Shown: positions 32,100 to 42,858 of the stretch, one piece after another | Position numbering within the stretch: the first letter of the stretch is position 1 | Layout: every line of letters starts with the position of its first letter | NCBI RefSeq assembly: GCF_006742205.1 | Contig: NZ_AP019721.1 | Coordinates: 930,001 to 994,000, forward strand | Reading direction: 5' to 3' | DNA from: Staphylococcus epidermidis | GTDB lineage: Bacteria > Bacillota > Bacilli > Staphylococcales > Staphylococcaceae | Length of the DNA stretch: 64,000 bases | The notes under the pieces: generated by a model | What the model was told of the DNA's origin: nothing | Seen by the model: the letters and a program-made list of their open reading frames with translations, nothing else | Databases searched by the model: none | Translations under genes and position numbers: made by a program

Positions 32100-33617
32100 A
32101 TGGGAAGCTCAATAGTTTTAAAATTACTCAAGGTAACACATTACTATAGAAATCATAATTCAAAAAAATGGTATCGACCATTAGGTTATGATGCTGAGGA
32201 CATCAACCTAAATAATATTTCTTTGCATATATATCAAGGTGAAGCATTAGGTATAATCGGAGAACCTGGATCTTCTAAAACTTTGATTGGTAGAATTTTA
32301 AGTGGTTCAGTGAAACCTGATAAAGGTAAGGTCGTCCGAACTAAAAACTTGTATTTCGGTGATATTGATGATCGAAAGATTAATAATTTAACTGTGAGCC
32401 AATATGTGAGCGAACTCGTACAACTTTTTCCTTATGAAGTAACTGAGCATAAAGTTGAACAAATTATTCAATGGGCACATTTAGGTGATTACATAGAAGA
32501 AAAGGTTTCTAATTTAAGCGAAAAATCATACGCACAACTTTTACTTAGTATTGCACGTTCTTCAAAAAACGATATTATCATTTTAAATCATGTTTTATCA
32601 CATTTAGATGAAACATTTATAGAAAGAGCTACAGTTTTATCAAAAGATTATATTGAAGCTAATAAAACACTAGTCTTAATTGATAATGATGTAGAAAAGA
32701 TAAGTAAAACAAGTAACTACATAACATGGGTATCACACGGCCAGATACGCAAGGAAGGTTCTCTAAATCAGGTATTACCAACTTTTAGAGAACATGAAAA
32801 AGATCGTACTAGTTTAAAATCAGAAATGGAAATTGAGAACTTTGATTATGATTGGAAGCAGAATCGCTCTCGTATTCCTGAAATGACTTATAATTTTAAA
32901 AGAATAGAACGTTATAATCATGCTAAGCCACCAAGATTTCTAGTGAGATTTTGGACCTTATTTGTCAGCTTTTTGATTGGGCTTGTTTTAATGAGCGTAC
33001 TTTTCTTTAACAACTTAGGTATGGTCAAACTAGGGAACATTAATACCCAAGCATCCATACAGAATCAGAATAAAGATACTTACGAAGAAAAACTTGCATA
33101 TGGATTAGCATTAGATGGATCAGTTACTTTAAACGGGTCTAAAGATTTAAAAGTACCTAAGTATAGTTTAATTACAATTACTGGAGAAAATAACAAAAGA
33201 TATCGGGTCGAAATGAATCAAAGGAGATATAGTGTTAGTAAAAATCAAGTGTTTTATTTCAATCCAGCTGGGTTATACGAATCTCATACTTTTAAGAAAT
33301 TGTCACCTTATATAAAATCAAATTATAGTACTTACGTAGAGTACTTTAACAGTCACTTACATCAAAAACATGATAAAGTAACAGAAACGCTTAGACCTGA
33401 TAAAGATAAAAAGTATGTTGTACCGATCACGCAACAACCTATAAAAATGATATTTGGTGATAATGATAAACTGTCTGGATTTGTTATTCCAATGACAAAT
33501 AAAACGGAATTGAAAAAAACATTTAATATCACGAAAGATGTATGGATTACAAAAAGTGGAAGCGGTTATTTTATCGCTGATATGAAAGAAGAAAAATGGA
33601 TTTATATTGAATTGTAG
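32100..33617 (+). CDS. TagH-like ABC-transporter ATPase subunit with degenerate catalytic motifs
   Basis: 505 residues: N-terminal ABC domain (~1-235), one membrane helix (~280-303, FLVRFWTLFVSFLIGLVLM) and an extracytoplasmic C-terminal domain, the layout of Bacillus TagH. Walker A reads GEPGSSKT with Ser for the last Gly. The signature region is LSEKSYAQ rather than LSGGQ. Walker B reads IIILNH, with Asn-His in place of Asp-Glu, and the switch-region His is replaced (LIDND). ATP hydrolysis is probably weak or lost. The frame starts at TTG 32097 or ATG 32100. The permease follows. Confidence 0.82.
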   Translation: MGSSIVLKLLKVTHYYRNHNSKKWYRPLGYDAEDINLNNISLHIYQGEALGIIGEPGSSKTLIGRILSGSVKPDKGKVVRTKNLYFGDIDDRKINNLTVSQYVSELVQLFPYEVTEHKVEQIIQWAHLGDYIEEKVSNLSEKSYAQLLLSIARSSKNDIIILNHVLSHLDETFIERATVLSKDYIEANKTLVLIDNDVEKISKTSNYITWVSHGQIRKEGSLNQVLPTFREHEKDRTSLKSEMEIENFDYDWKQNRSRIPEMTYNFKRIERYNHAKPPRFLVRFWTLFVSFLIGLVLMSVLFFNNLGMVKLGNINTQASIQNQNKDTYEEKLAYGLALDGSVTLNGSKDLKVPKYSLITITGENNKRYRVEMNQRRYSVSKNQVFYFNPAGLYESHTFKKLSPYIKSNYSTYVEYFNSHLHQKHDKVTETLRPDKDKKYVVPITQQPIKMIFGDNDKLSGFVIPMTNKTELKKTFNITKDVWITKSGSGYFIADMKEEKWIYIEL

Positions 33618-33625
33618 GTGTGAAA

Positions 33626-34456
33626 ATGATAGATAATTTAATTGTATATATTAAAAACTTACCACATCTTTTTAGTTTTTGTACTCAAAGGCTTAAGCAA
33701 ACATGGAAGTGGTTTGCAATTAGCCTAATTATAGGACTAGTAATTATTCTAGCATTAGAGGGATTTTTTAATTTCAACCATACTACCGATATTGTTCAAG
33801 TGCGTTGGTTATTCAGAATTTCATCATTCATCATATTCAGCATTATTATACAATCTATTTATATAGCTTATAAGTACTATATCAGAGATTTCGTTGTCAT
33901 GAAGTCATTTCATATATCTGCAGTTACACCTACTATAGTTATAGCGATGTTAGGTTTAATAACAATACTTATTCTGGGGATAGTTATTATTATTCTTAAG
34001 CCTGTGAATTTTGAAGCATCAATACTTTCATTTTTATATTATTTAGTAATTTTAGCAATTTTTATCAGTGTGACTTCGATAATATTGGGCTTGCTGAGTT
34101 ATGCAATTAAACATGTAAAACTGATATTTATTATAGTAAGTGCTATCAGCTTCTTTATGGTTCCAATTACATACATCCCTAATACAAATTTAAATGTGGT
34201 TAATCATATTATGATGTTAAATCCTCTGTATTATTTCGTAAATGGTAGTTCGCAAGCTATAGTATTTGGTACAATCAGCATGAGCAATTTACCTTATCAT
34301 TTATATATTATTATTTTAATTGGAATCATCTGTGTGATTAATTATGCGCTTGTGCGTCACATAGCATTTGATAAATATCAAAACCAATCTAACCAAAAGA
34401 ATTATTCAAAAAAGAATAAAGAAAAGGAATGTTTAAACGTAAAATTAGATAAGTAA
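33626..34456 (+). CDS. ABC-2 type permease, TagG-like
   Basis: 276-residue membrane protein with about six helices, no soluble domain and a basic C-terminal tail, similar in size to TagG/TarG permeases. It follows the TagH-like subunit by 8 bp. The pair is likely to form one membrane complex; the substrate (perhaps a cell-wall polymer) is not determined. The ATG at 33626 lies 5 nt after AGGTG. Confidence 0.78.
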   Translation: MIDNLIVYIKNLPHLFSFCTQRLKQTWKWFAISLIIGLVIILALEGFFNFNHTTDIVQVRWLFRISSFIIFSIIIQSIYIAYKYYIRDFVVMKSFHISAVTPTIVIAMLGLITILILGIVIIILKPVNFEASILSFLYYLVILAIFISVTSIILGLLSYAIKHVKLIFIIVSAISFFMVPITYIPNTNLNVVNHIMMLNPLYYFVNGSSQAIVFGTISMSNLPYHLYIIILIGIICVINYALVRHIAFDKYQNQSNQKNYSKKNKEKECLNVKLDK

Positions 34457-34500
34457 ATAGTTCAATAAAGTTATTACAATAGTACAATCTTTTATTAAAT

Positions 34501-34545
34501 TAAGAATGCCTCAGACATCAATCAAAGTCTGAGGCATTCTTAATT
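34501..34545. terminator. Bidirectional intrinsic terminator
   Basis: A perfect 16-bp stem (34501-34516 with 34527-34542) between convergent genes. Confidence 0.8.
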
Positions 34546-34641
34546 TATAGGCGGTCGATGGCTAAACTGAAATTCTTTTATATCAAGTTTTCTCCAATGT
34601 TAGCATCGTAGTTAATATGAATTTTGTAACAATCAATTATA

Positions 34642-35616
34642 TTATGAAAATAATTTACGTTGTAATTTATCTTCGCTAAATACCCACCCAATATAAGAGT
34701 GATCAATTTCATTTTCAAGTGTTAAATGTGCAATAGCTACAAAAGAATAACGACCTTTATTTAAGTATCGTAAATCCATAAGTCGAATTTCTGTTGTGCC
34801 ATCATCTAATGGTGTAGTTTGCCAACGGTAAATTGAAGAAAAGTTTAAAAATGTATATATATCTTTATTACCTTTAACTTTCCATAATATCGAATCAGGA
34901 GTCATAGACTGGCGTTTAACTTTATCAGTGAAATCTACATTTTTCCATTTGGAAACACCAACATAATCATGCTTATCTGTTTGTATTGCGACCCGCCATA
35001 CATGAAATTTTATTGTTGGAGCTACGAATACTTTTACTGGTGTATGCGATTGCTCAATTTTTTGGAGTGCTTGTTTTCTAATTGCTGCTTGCATCTTAAA
35101 TCTTACAATATAATAGCCTATGAGAATTAATATAATTGGAAAGAAAACAATATACGGGTGAATACCTAATATCCACAATAAGACACCGGTACTTAAAATA
35201 ATGAATATTATCGGATCAAAGGTATTAATCACGCTTAATTGAATCCATTTGTTAGTTATGGGACGTAATGCTTGTGTACCATAAGAATTAAAAATATCTA
35301 CAAAGACATGTAAAAACACTGCTAGTTGTGCCCATAACCATACATGTAAAGGATTCGTTTGGCTAAATATTACAAATATAAAAAATGTAATTAATATAGG
35401 CCATAATATTGTAAAAGGTAATGAATGTGTGATTCCTCTGTGATGTGAAATATATGTCGCATTATCCTTTAATTTCAATACAGTATCACCGTCTGGTATT
35501 AAAGAACCTGCGATTAAAGTCGTCGCAGTAGCAGCAAATGATTCTGCCATAACTGGATCTTGCGTTGCTAAAGCTGTAAGACCCACACCCATAACGATAT
35601 GTGTGGCTGTGTCCAT
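34642..35616 (-). CDS. YdjM-type membrane-bound metal-dependent hydrolase (YfhP-like)
   Basis: 324 residues: N-terminal membrane domain with His/Asp motifs (MDTATHIVMGVGL, IPDGDTV, HHRGITHS, HVFVDIFNSYG) typical of the YdjM/LexA-regulated hydrolase family, then a soluble C-terminal domain. Substrate unknown. In Bacillus the homologue yfhP neighbours mutY, as here. Confidence 0.88.
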   Translation of the reverse strand: MDTATHIVMGVGLTALATQDPVMAESFAATATTLIAGSLIPDGDTVLKLKDNATYISHHRGITHSLPFTILWPILITFFIFVIFSQTNPLHVWLWAQLAVFLHVFVDIFNSYGTQALRPITNKWIQLSVINTFDPIIFIILSTGVLLWILGIHPYIVFFPIILILIGYYIVRFKMQAAIRKQALQKIEQSHTPVKVFVAPTIKFHVWRVAIQTDKHDYVGVSKWKNVDFTDKVKRQSMTPDSILWKVKGNKDIYTFLNFSSIYRWQTTPLDDGTTEIRLMDLRYLNKGRYSFVAIAHLTLENEIDHSYIGWVFSEDKLQRKLFS

Positions 35617-35796
35617 AAATGCTCACTCTTTTCATCTTTATTTAATATATATTATAATCTAAAAGTTGAAATAACAAAATTAACTTACTTTAAATAAACA
35701 TATACAAAGTAATGTATTATAGAGTCATGTTAAAGTTGAACTTAAGAATGCTTTTAACAATACATTCTTATGAAGCTAATAGAGAGGAAAGGTTTT

Positions 35797-36840
35797 ATGT
35801 ATCTAGAAAATTCTTTTAAAAAAGATATTGAAGATTGGTTTCATAAAAATCAAAGAGATATGCCTTGGAGAGAAACGACTAATCCTTATTATATATGGCT
35901 AAGTGAAGTGATGTTACAACAGACGCAAGTAAACACTGTTATCGATTACTACTATAGATTTATACATAGGTTCCCTACAATACAGTCGTTGAGCGAAGCT
36001 AATGAAGATGAAGTGCTGAAGTATTGGGAAGGGTTGGGCTATTATAGCAGAGCGCGTAATTTCCATACTGCCGTAAAAGAAGTTAATAATAATTATGATG
36101 GTGAGGTACCATACGATCCTGAATCATTTAAAAAGTTAAAAGGTGTGGGTCCATATACTCAGGCGGCGGTCATGAGTATAGCTTTCAATCATCCTTTAGC
36201 AACTGTCGATGGTAATGTTTTTAGAGTATGGTCACGATTAAACAATGACTATCGTGATATAAAGTTACAGTCCACTCGAAAAGCATTCGAACAAGAATTA
36301 CACCCGTATGTGTTGAAGGATGCGGGAACATTTAATCAAGCAATGATGGAGCTAGGGGCGTTAGTATGTACGCCAAAATCACCATTGTGTTTGTTTTGTC
36401 CTATTCAAGAACACTGTGAGGCATTTCATATGGGGACTACACAAGAATTACCAGTAAAAACCAAAAGTTTAAATAAGAAAACCATTGAGCAAAAAGTTTT
36501 TCTTATTCGTAATGATAATGGTCAATATTTACTTGAAAAGCGTAAAGAAAAACTTCTTAATGGTATGTGGCAATTTCCAATGAGAGAACAAACAAATGCA
36601 AACGATGTGATATCTGATGATTTAGGAAAAAGTATCGAAACAATTAACGAACCAGTATTTAAATTAAAGCATCAATTTACCCATCTTACATGGGAAATTA
36701 AAGTATACAATGTTACAGCACCTCTTAATATAAAGGAAAATGATTTACCTAAACAAATGACGTGGTTTAATTTAGATGATAGGGAGCAGTATACATTTCC
36801 CGTACCAATGGATAAAATATATAAGTTTATTGAAGGTTAA
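35797..36840 (+). CDS. mutY: A/G-specific adenine glycosylase MutY
   Basis: 347-residue base-excision enzyme that removes A opposite 8-oxoG. Visible: catalytic Glu in SEVMLQQTQV, helix-hairpin-helix KGVGPYTQAAV, catalytic Asp in TVDGNVFRV, the [4Fe-4S] loop CTPKSPLCLFCPIQEHC, and a C-terminal NUDIX-like 8-oxoG-recognition domain. The ATG at 35797 follows GAGAGGAAAGG; one 27 bp upstream lacks a ribosome-binding site. Confidence 0.95.
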   Translation: MYLENSFKKDIEDWFHKNQRDMPWRETTNPYYIWLSEVMLQQTQVNTVIDYYYRFIHRFPTIQSLSEANEDEVLKYWEGLGYYSRARNFHTAVKEVNNNYDGEVPYDPESFKKLKGVGPYTQAAVMSIAFNHPLATVDGNVFRVWSRLNNDYRDIKLQSTRKAFEQELHPYVLKDAGTFNQAMMELGALVCTPKSPLCLFCPIQEHCEAFHMGTTQELPVKTKSLNKKTIEQKVFLIRNDNGQYLLEKRKEKLLNGMWQFPMREQTNANDVISDDLGKSIETINEPVFKLKHQFTHLTWEIKVYNVTAPLNIKENDLPKQMTWFNLDDREQYTFPVPMDKIYKFIEG

Positions 36841-36910
36841 TTTATAAACATCAATCTCAAATGCCACTTATAAATGATAGGTTAATCAAGCATATTAAAA
36901 TATGATATAA

Positions 36911-37489
<579 letters not shown>

Positions 37490-37630
37490 GCAAAATAGAT
37501 GTAAATAAGAATAAAATATTTTATATTGTAAAAGTAATCTATAAAAATTCATAAATGAAGTGTAACAACAACGGTAATTTGTTAGTTCATCTTTCTAACT
37601 TAATATCTAATAGAGTGTCTTCGTGTATTA

Positions 37631-37697
37631 GAGGTTGAGACATTAACATTTGTATCTTTTATTTTTAAAGTGTATACAAATGCAATGTGCCAACCTC
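37631..37697 (+). promoter_or_regulatory. Long interrupted hairpin in the leader of the Sav1866-type gene
   Basis: Nested arms pair in register: GAGGTTG/CAACCTC, ACATT/AATGT, ATTTGTAT/ATACAAAT and CTTT/AAAG, separated by small internal loops. It lies 34 bp before the start codon and is not followed by a clean T-run, so it could be a terminator, an attenuator or a leader RNA structure. Confidence 0.5.
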
Positions 37698-37730
37698 TCT
37701 TCATTTTCAAATTATTAGGAGGGAAGGCGC

Positions 37731-39467
37731 ATGATAAAACGATATTTAAAGTTTGTAAAACCTTATAGATATCGTATTATTGCAACAATTATAGTAGGGA
37801 TTATTAAATTCGGTATTCCCATGCTCATACCTTTATTGATTAAATATGCTATAGATGGCGTGATTAATAATCATTCGCTTACAAATCAAGAAAAATTTAG
37901 TCACCTTGGTGTAGCAATAGGAATTGCATTATTTATTTTCTTAATTGTTCGCCCGCCGATTGAGTTTATTAGACAATATTTAGCTCAATGGACAAGTAAT
38001 AAAATACTATATGATATTCGTAAACAATTGTATAATCACTTGCAAGCACTAAGTGTTCGCTTTTATGCAAATAATCAAGTCGGTCAAGTCATTTCAAGAG
38101 TGATTAATGATGTCGAACAAACAAAAGACTTTATTCTTACTGGATTGATGAATATCTGGCTTGACTGTATAACGATTATTATCGCACTTTCTATTATGTT
38201 CTTCCTTGATGTAAAATTGACGTTTGCTGCAATTTTTATTTTTCCATTTTATATTTTAACTGTTTATTTTTTCTTTGGAAGATTACGAAAACTTACACGT
38301 GTGCGCTCACAAGCTCTAGCAGAAGTACAAGGTTTCTTACATGAGCGGGTTCAAGGAATGTCTGTTATTAAAAGTTTTGCTATTGAAGACAATGAAGCTA
38401 AAAATTTTGATAACCATAACAAGAATTTTTTACAACGAGCCTTCCAACATACAAGATGGAACGCATATTCTTTTGCTGCTATTAATACTGTTACAGATTT
38501 AGGCCCAATAATTGTGATTGGCGTGGGTTCATATTTGGCAATTACAGGATCGATTACTGTCGGAACTCTAGCAGCATTTGTCGGTTATCTAGAACAATTA
38601 TTTGGACCACTTAGAAGACTAGTATCTTCATTTACTACACTTACACAAAGTTTTGCATCTATGGACAGAGTATTTCAGTTAATGGATGAGGATTACGACA
38701 TCAAAAATGGCATTGGAGCACAGCCAATTAAAATCAGTAAGGGTCAAATTGATTTAAAACATGTGAGTTTCAAATATAATGAAAATGAAAAAGAAGTATT
38801 ACACGATATTAATTTAACAATTAACAAAGGCGAAACTGTAGCATTTGTAGGTATGAGTGGTGGTGGAAAATCTACTTTGATTAATCTTATACCAAGATTT
38901 TATGATGTTACTCAAGGTGAAATACTTATCGATCATCATAATGTTAAAGATTTCCTAACTGGTAGTTTAAGGAATCAAATAGGCTTAGTACAACAAGATA
39001 ATATTCTTTTTTCTGATACGGTTAAGGAGAATATTTTGTTGGGTAGGCCTGATGCGACTGATGATGAAGTCGTAGAAGCTGCAAAAATGGCGAATGCCCA
39101 TGATTTTATTTCAAATTTACCGAATGGATATGATACTGAAGTAGGAGAACGAGGAGTTAAATTATCTGGTGGACAAAAACAAAGGTTGTCAATTGCACGT
39201 ATCTTTTTAAATAATCCTCCTGTTTTAATATTAGATGAAGCAACAAGTGCATTGGATTTAGAGAGTGAAGCTATTATTCAAGAAGCACTTGATGTTTTAA
39301 GTAAGGATAGAACAACATTAATTGTTGCACATCGTCTATCTACCATTACTCATGCAGATAGAATAGTTGTAATGGAAAATGGACGAATTGTTGAGACTGG
39401 CACACACCAACAATTAATTAATAAATGCGGTGCTTATGAGCATCTTTATAGTATTCAAAATTTATAA
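37731..39467 (+). CDS. ABC exporter, Sav1866 orthologue
   Basis: 578-residue half-transporter (six membrane helices plus ATPase) that acts as a homodimer, orthologous to S. aureus Sav1866, the structural model of multidrug ABC exporters. Motifs intact: Walker [11 protein letters not shown]-loop VQQDN, signature LSGGQKQ, Walker B ILDEAT, switch His VAHRL. Physiological substrate unknown. A hairpin-containing leader precedes it and a terminator follows. Confidence 0.96.
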   Translation: MIKRYLKFVKPYRYRIIATIIVGIIKFGIPMLIPLLIKYAIDGVINNHSLTNQEKFSHLGVAIGIALFIFLIVRPPIEFIRQYLAQWTSNKILYDIRKQLYNHLQALSVRFYANNQVGQVISRVINDVEQTKDFILTGLMNIWLDCITIIIALSIMFFLDVKLTFAAIFIFPFYILTVYFFFGRLRKLTRVRSQALAEVQGFLHERVQGMSVIKSFAIEDNEAKNFDNHNKNFLQRAFQHTRWNAYSFAAINTVTDLGPIIVIGVGSYLAITGSITVGTLAAFVGYLEQLFGPLRRLVSSFTTLTQSFASMDRVFQLMDEDYDIKNGIGAQPIKISKGQIDLKHVSFKYNENEKEVLHDINLTINKGETVAFVGMSGGGKSTLINLIPRFYDVTQGEILIDHHNVKDFLTGSLRNQIGLVQQDNILFSDTVKENILLGRPDATDDEVVEAAKMANAHDFISNLPNGYDTEVGERGVKLSGGQKQRLSIARIFLNNPPVLILDEATSALDLESEAIIQEALDVLSKDRTTLIVAHRLSTITHADRIVVMENGRIVETGTHQQLINKCGAYEHLYSIQNL

Positions 39468-39483
39468 AGCACTTATAACATTG

Positions 39484-39522
39484 AAAATGCCTGAGACTGT
39501 TATTGTCTCAGGCATTTTTGTA
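39484..39522 (+). terminator. Intrinsic terminator of the Sav1866-type gene
   Basis: A perfect 14-bp stem (39484-39497 with 39505-39518) followed by T. Confidence 0.85.
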
Positions 39523-39626
39523 CTGTTGGCAGTTATTAAAAATAAGAACTATTTTACCTATAATCAAAACTGCTAACTAGGAGAATTTCACTGATTAATC
39601 CAATAAAATTCTGATTTACCGTTTTA

Positions 39627-40721
39627 TTATAAGTCAAAGTCCTCATCTGAAATGTCTATATCAGTATCAGAACGGTGATAGGTAAAGAAACTTAAACGGA
39701 TTCTATCTAAGTGTTCAAGTTGATATCTGTATTCTTCAATTTCAGCAATAATTTGCATCATATTGCTATAAGAATATTGCGTCTGATGTGGGTTTTTAAT
39801 TAATTCTTGCTGAAAAGCATCCATCAAGTTTTTCTTCTGAGGATTGTCAACTTCATAATCTAATTGAGTGACATCATATCTAGCTTTTTTTGATAGACTC
39901 TTAAATATTTGTTCATGTAAAGTAACTAATGAATCAAGTTCTAATTTGATTTGTAAAAGTAATTGATTATTTAGTTGATATAAATCATTTTGATATCGTG
40001 ACATTCGTTTTAGCACTTCATATGCTTGTCTGGTCGTTCTAACTACTTCTCTAAATAGTATTTTTTTTCTATTCTGTTGATAAATATGTTTTTTTGTTAA
40101 TGGTCTTTCTTCATTGTAATAGTCGAAAATCTTTTCTAATTTATTGATGCGTGAGTTTAGTTGATCACCATCCTGTTTAATATTATGAAATTCTGATGTG
40201 TCATTGAGTACAAGTTTAAACCAAACAAATATATCAGAAGAAATATTCATAGAATTATAATAAATTTTTGTTTCAAACTTAGGAGGTAAAAAAATTAGAT
40301 TGACAACAGAAGAACTCAATACACCAATCATCACTAGTACAAATCTAAAAAATGCGACAACATAGAAAGAACCAGTGTGTTGCCCCATAATTATAAGTGC
40401 AGTTACGCTTGCAAGTGTTGCTACATGGGCAAGATTAAATTGGAACAAAATTGCAATGAGTAAAATAACGGTAACGCCCATGATAATGAAATTATTACTG
40501 AATATCGTTACCATTGTTACTGCAAGTAATGCACCAATCACATTACCAATAGCTTGTTCAGAAACAGTTTTGATTGAGCGATAAACACTCGGTTGCATGG
40601 CAACTACTGCACTGACACCTGCTAACGTTTTTAGACCAATATTATCAGGAAGTAAAGAAGCGATAGACATAGCTAAGATAATGGCTATACCAGTTTTGAA
40701 AATCCGAGCTCCAAGTCTCAA
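39627..40721 (-). CDS. Aromatic acid exporter family membrane protein (paralogue)
   Basis: 364 residues: six N-terminal helices (residues ~10-150) and a long helical cytoplasmic C-terminus ending in an acidic tail. Same layout as the protein at 17647-18633. Starts with TTG, with AAAGGAG 7 nt upstream. Substrate unknown. Confidence 0.85.
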   Translation of the reverse strand: MRLGARIFKTGIAIILAMSIASLLPDNIGLKTLAGVSAVVAMQPSVYRSIKTVSEQAIGNVIGALLAVTMVTIFSNNFIIMGVTVILLIAILFQFNLAHVATLASVTALIIMGQHTGSFYVVAFFRFVLVMIGVLSSSVVNLIFLPPKFETKIYYNSMNISSDIFVWFKLVLNDTSEFHNIKQDGDQLNSRINKLEKIFDYYNEERPLTKKHIYQQNRKKILFREVVRTTRQAYEVLKRMSRYQNDLYQLNNQLLLQIKLELDSLVTLHEQIFKSLSKKARYDVTQLDYEVDNPQKKNLMDAFQQELIKNPHQTQYSYSNMMQIIAEIEEYRYQLEHLDRIRLSFFTYHRSDTDIDISDEDFDL

Positions 40722-40975
40722 ATTAAATGCTCCTTTTAATTATTTTGAGTAAAAATAATACTCTCATTCATTATTGTTATACACCCCTGAACTTAAATAA
40801 TCAAGTTTATCTATACGCAATTTGGTTTTTAGATGCAAAATGTTAAGAAATTAAGCAAATAGTTTTATTTTGTACTTTAAAAGCTATTAAATTTTATGAA
40901 CTATAATAAATTTTGCTTTGGAAAAGTGAAAACGTAAATTTCCATTAAATTTTCAACAGTTAATCCATAATTGAA

Positions 40976-41016
40976 CATAAAAAGAACTTGAACACATAGT
41001 TAATGTGTCAAGTTCT
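40976..41016 (-). terminator. Intrinsic terminator of hemL
   Basis: AGAACTTG/CAAGTTCT plus ACACAT/ATGTGT stem with one bulged base; a T-run follows on the minus strand. Confidence 0.75.
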
Positions 41017-41027
41017 CATACTGTAGG

Positions 41028-42317
41028 TTATTTCATTTTACTAAATGCATAATCAGCTGCTTCTAGTGTGCGATCGATATCTTCTTCAGTATGTTCTGTA
41101 GTTAAGAACCATGCTTCAAATTTAGAAGGCGCGAGATTAATGCCTTGGTTCAACATTAATTTAAAGAATTGAGCGAAAGCATCTCCATCAGAGTTTTCAA
41201 CTTGTTCATAATGTGTAACTTTTTCATTTGTGAAATACAATGTCAGTGAGCCATAGATTCGATTTATTGTTGCTGTAATATGATGCTTATCTATTAATTT
41301 TTGTAACCCTTCTTCAAGACGACGACCTAATTGATCAAGTTTATCATAAACACCTTCTTGTTCAAGTACCTCTAATAAAGCAATACCTGCTCTCATAGAT
41401 AACGGGTTACCGGCCATTGTTCCTGCTTGATAAGCTGGACCTAATGGTGCAACGTGCTCCATAATATCTTGTCGACCACCATAGCCTCCAATTGGTAAAC
41501 CACCGCCAACAATCTTACCAAAAGCAGTGAGGTCTGGTTTAACACCTAATAAATCTTGAGCTGCACCATAATGGAAACGAAAAGCAGTGATAACTTCATC
41601 ATAGATAACTAATGTTCCATTATCATGAGAAATTTTATTTACTTCTTCTAAGAAACCTGGTTGTGGCATGACCATCCCAAAATTACCCACAATCGGCTCT
41701 ACTAATACTGCAGCAATGTCGTCTTTCCAATAATCAATAGCTTCTCTATATGATTCTATATCATTAAACGGTACTGTAATAACCTCTTGTGCAACACTTT
41801 GGGGGACACCAGCAGAATCTGGAGAACCAAGTTGAGAAGGTCCACTTCCAGCTGCCACTAAAACTAAATCAGAATGACCATGATAAGAGCCTGCAAACTT
41901 AATGATTTTGTTTCTTTTAGTATAAGCACGAGCAACTCTAATTGTTGTCATAACTGCTTCAGTACCAGAGTTCACGAAACGAATCTTTTCTAAAGAAGGA
42001 ACTGCTTCTCTAAGTTTTTTTGAGAAATTTATTTCTAATTCAGTAGGGGTACCATAAAGTACGCCTTTTGCTGCTTGATCTTGGATAGCTTCGGTGATAT
42101 GTGGGTGTGCATGACCAGTTATTATTGGACCATAAGCTTGTAGATAGTCGATATATTTATTACCATCTACATCATATAAGTAAGCGCCATGACCTTCTTT
42201 CATTACTACTGGTGCCCCACCACCTACTGCTTTATACGACCTTGAAGGTGAATTCACACCTCCCAAAATATATTCATTAGAAAGTTGCTGAAGACGTTCG
42301 CTTTCAGTAAATTTCAT
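41028..42317 (-). CDS. gsaB: Glutamate-1-semialdehyde 2,1-aminomutase (HemL2/GsaB)
   Basis: 429-residue PLP-dependent aminomutase that makes 5-aminolevulinate. The PLP lysine sits in [13 protein letters not shown], with NSGTEAVM and the DE of YDEVITAF intact. Staphylococci carry two copies; this genomic position, before bcp and perR, matches the second copy (gsaB/hemL2), away from the main hem operon. The ATG at 42317 follows GAGG; an upstream start would add 11 residues. Confidence 0.93.
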   Translation of the reverse strand: MKFTESERLQQLSNEYILGGVNSPSRSYKAVGGGAPVVMKEGHGAYLYDVDGNKYIDYLQAYGPIITGHAHPHITEAIQDQAAKGVLYGTPTELEINFSKKLREAVPSLEKIRFVNSGTEAVMTTIRVARAYTKRNKIIKFAGSYHGHSDLVLVAAGSGPSQLGSPDSAGVPQSVAQEVITVPFNDIESYREAIDYWKDDIAAVLVEPIVGNFGMVMPQPGFLEEVNKISHDNGTLVIYDEVITAFRFHYGAAQDLLGVKPDLTAFGKIVGGGLPIGGYGGRQDIMEHVAPLGPAYQAGTMAGNPLSMRAGIALLEVLEQEGVYDKLDQLGRRLEEGLQKLIDKHHITATINRIYGSLTLYFTNEKVTHYEQVENSDGDAFAQFFKLMLNQGINLAPSKFEAWFLTTEHTEEDIDRTLEAADYAFSKMK

Positions 42318-42397
42318 ATCTATCAACCTCTTTTTATTTAATATTTTCAATTAATATCGTATCATAAAATCAACACATTTAAGAAATAGGTGAGTAT

Positions 42398-42856
42398 ATG
42401 ATTAGTAAAGGTGAACAATTTCCCTCTTTTTCTTTAGAAAATCAAGATGGCAATTTTATTTCAAATGAAACAATTAAAGGTCGTAAAACGATTCTTTATT
42501 TTTATCCAAGAGATAATACACCAACGTGTACTACTGAAGCTTGTGAATTTAGAGATCACATTGAAGATTTTAATCAACTTGATGTAGATATATATGGCAT
42601 AAGCGCAGATTCTAAAAAGAAACATCAAAATTTTATAAAAAAACACCAATTGAATTTTGACTTATTCGTAGATAAAGATTATCAACTTGCTAATAAAGTT
42701 GGGGTTTACCAATTGAAAAAATCATTTGGCAAGGAGAATATGGGGATTGTAAGAACAACATTTATTCTCGATGAAAATGGTAACATTATTGATGTGATTG
42801 AAAAGGTAAAGGTAAAAACACAAATTGAAACAATAAAAAATATTCTGGAGGGTTAA
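42398..42856 (+). CDS. bcp: Thioredoxin-dependent thiol peroxidase Bcp
   Basis: 152-residue peroxiredoxin Q. Peroxidatic Cys44 in TPTCTTEAC with resolving Cys49 five residues later, the classic atypical 2-Cys Bcp arrangement. Detoxifies organic hydroperoxides. The dehydrogenase gene starts 2 bp after its stop. Confidence 0.94.
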   Translation: MISKGEQFPSFSLENQDGNFISNETIKGRKTILYFYPRDNTPTCTTEACEFRDHIEDFNQLDVDIYGISADSKKKHQNFIKKHQLNFDLFVDKDYQLANKVGVYQLKKSFGKENMGIVRTTFILDENGNIIDVIEKVKVKTQIETIKNILEG

Positions 42857-42858
42857 TT

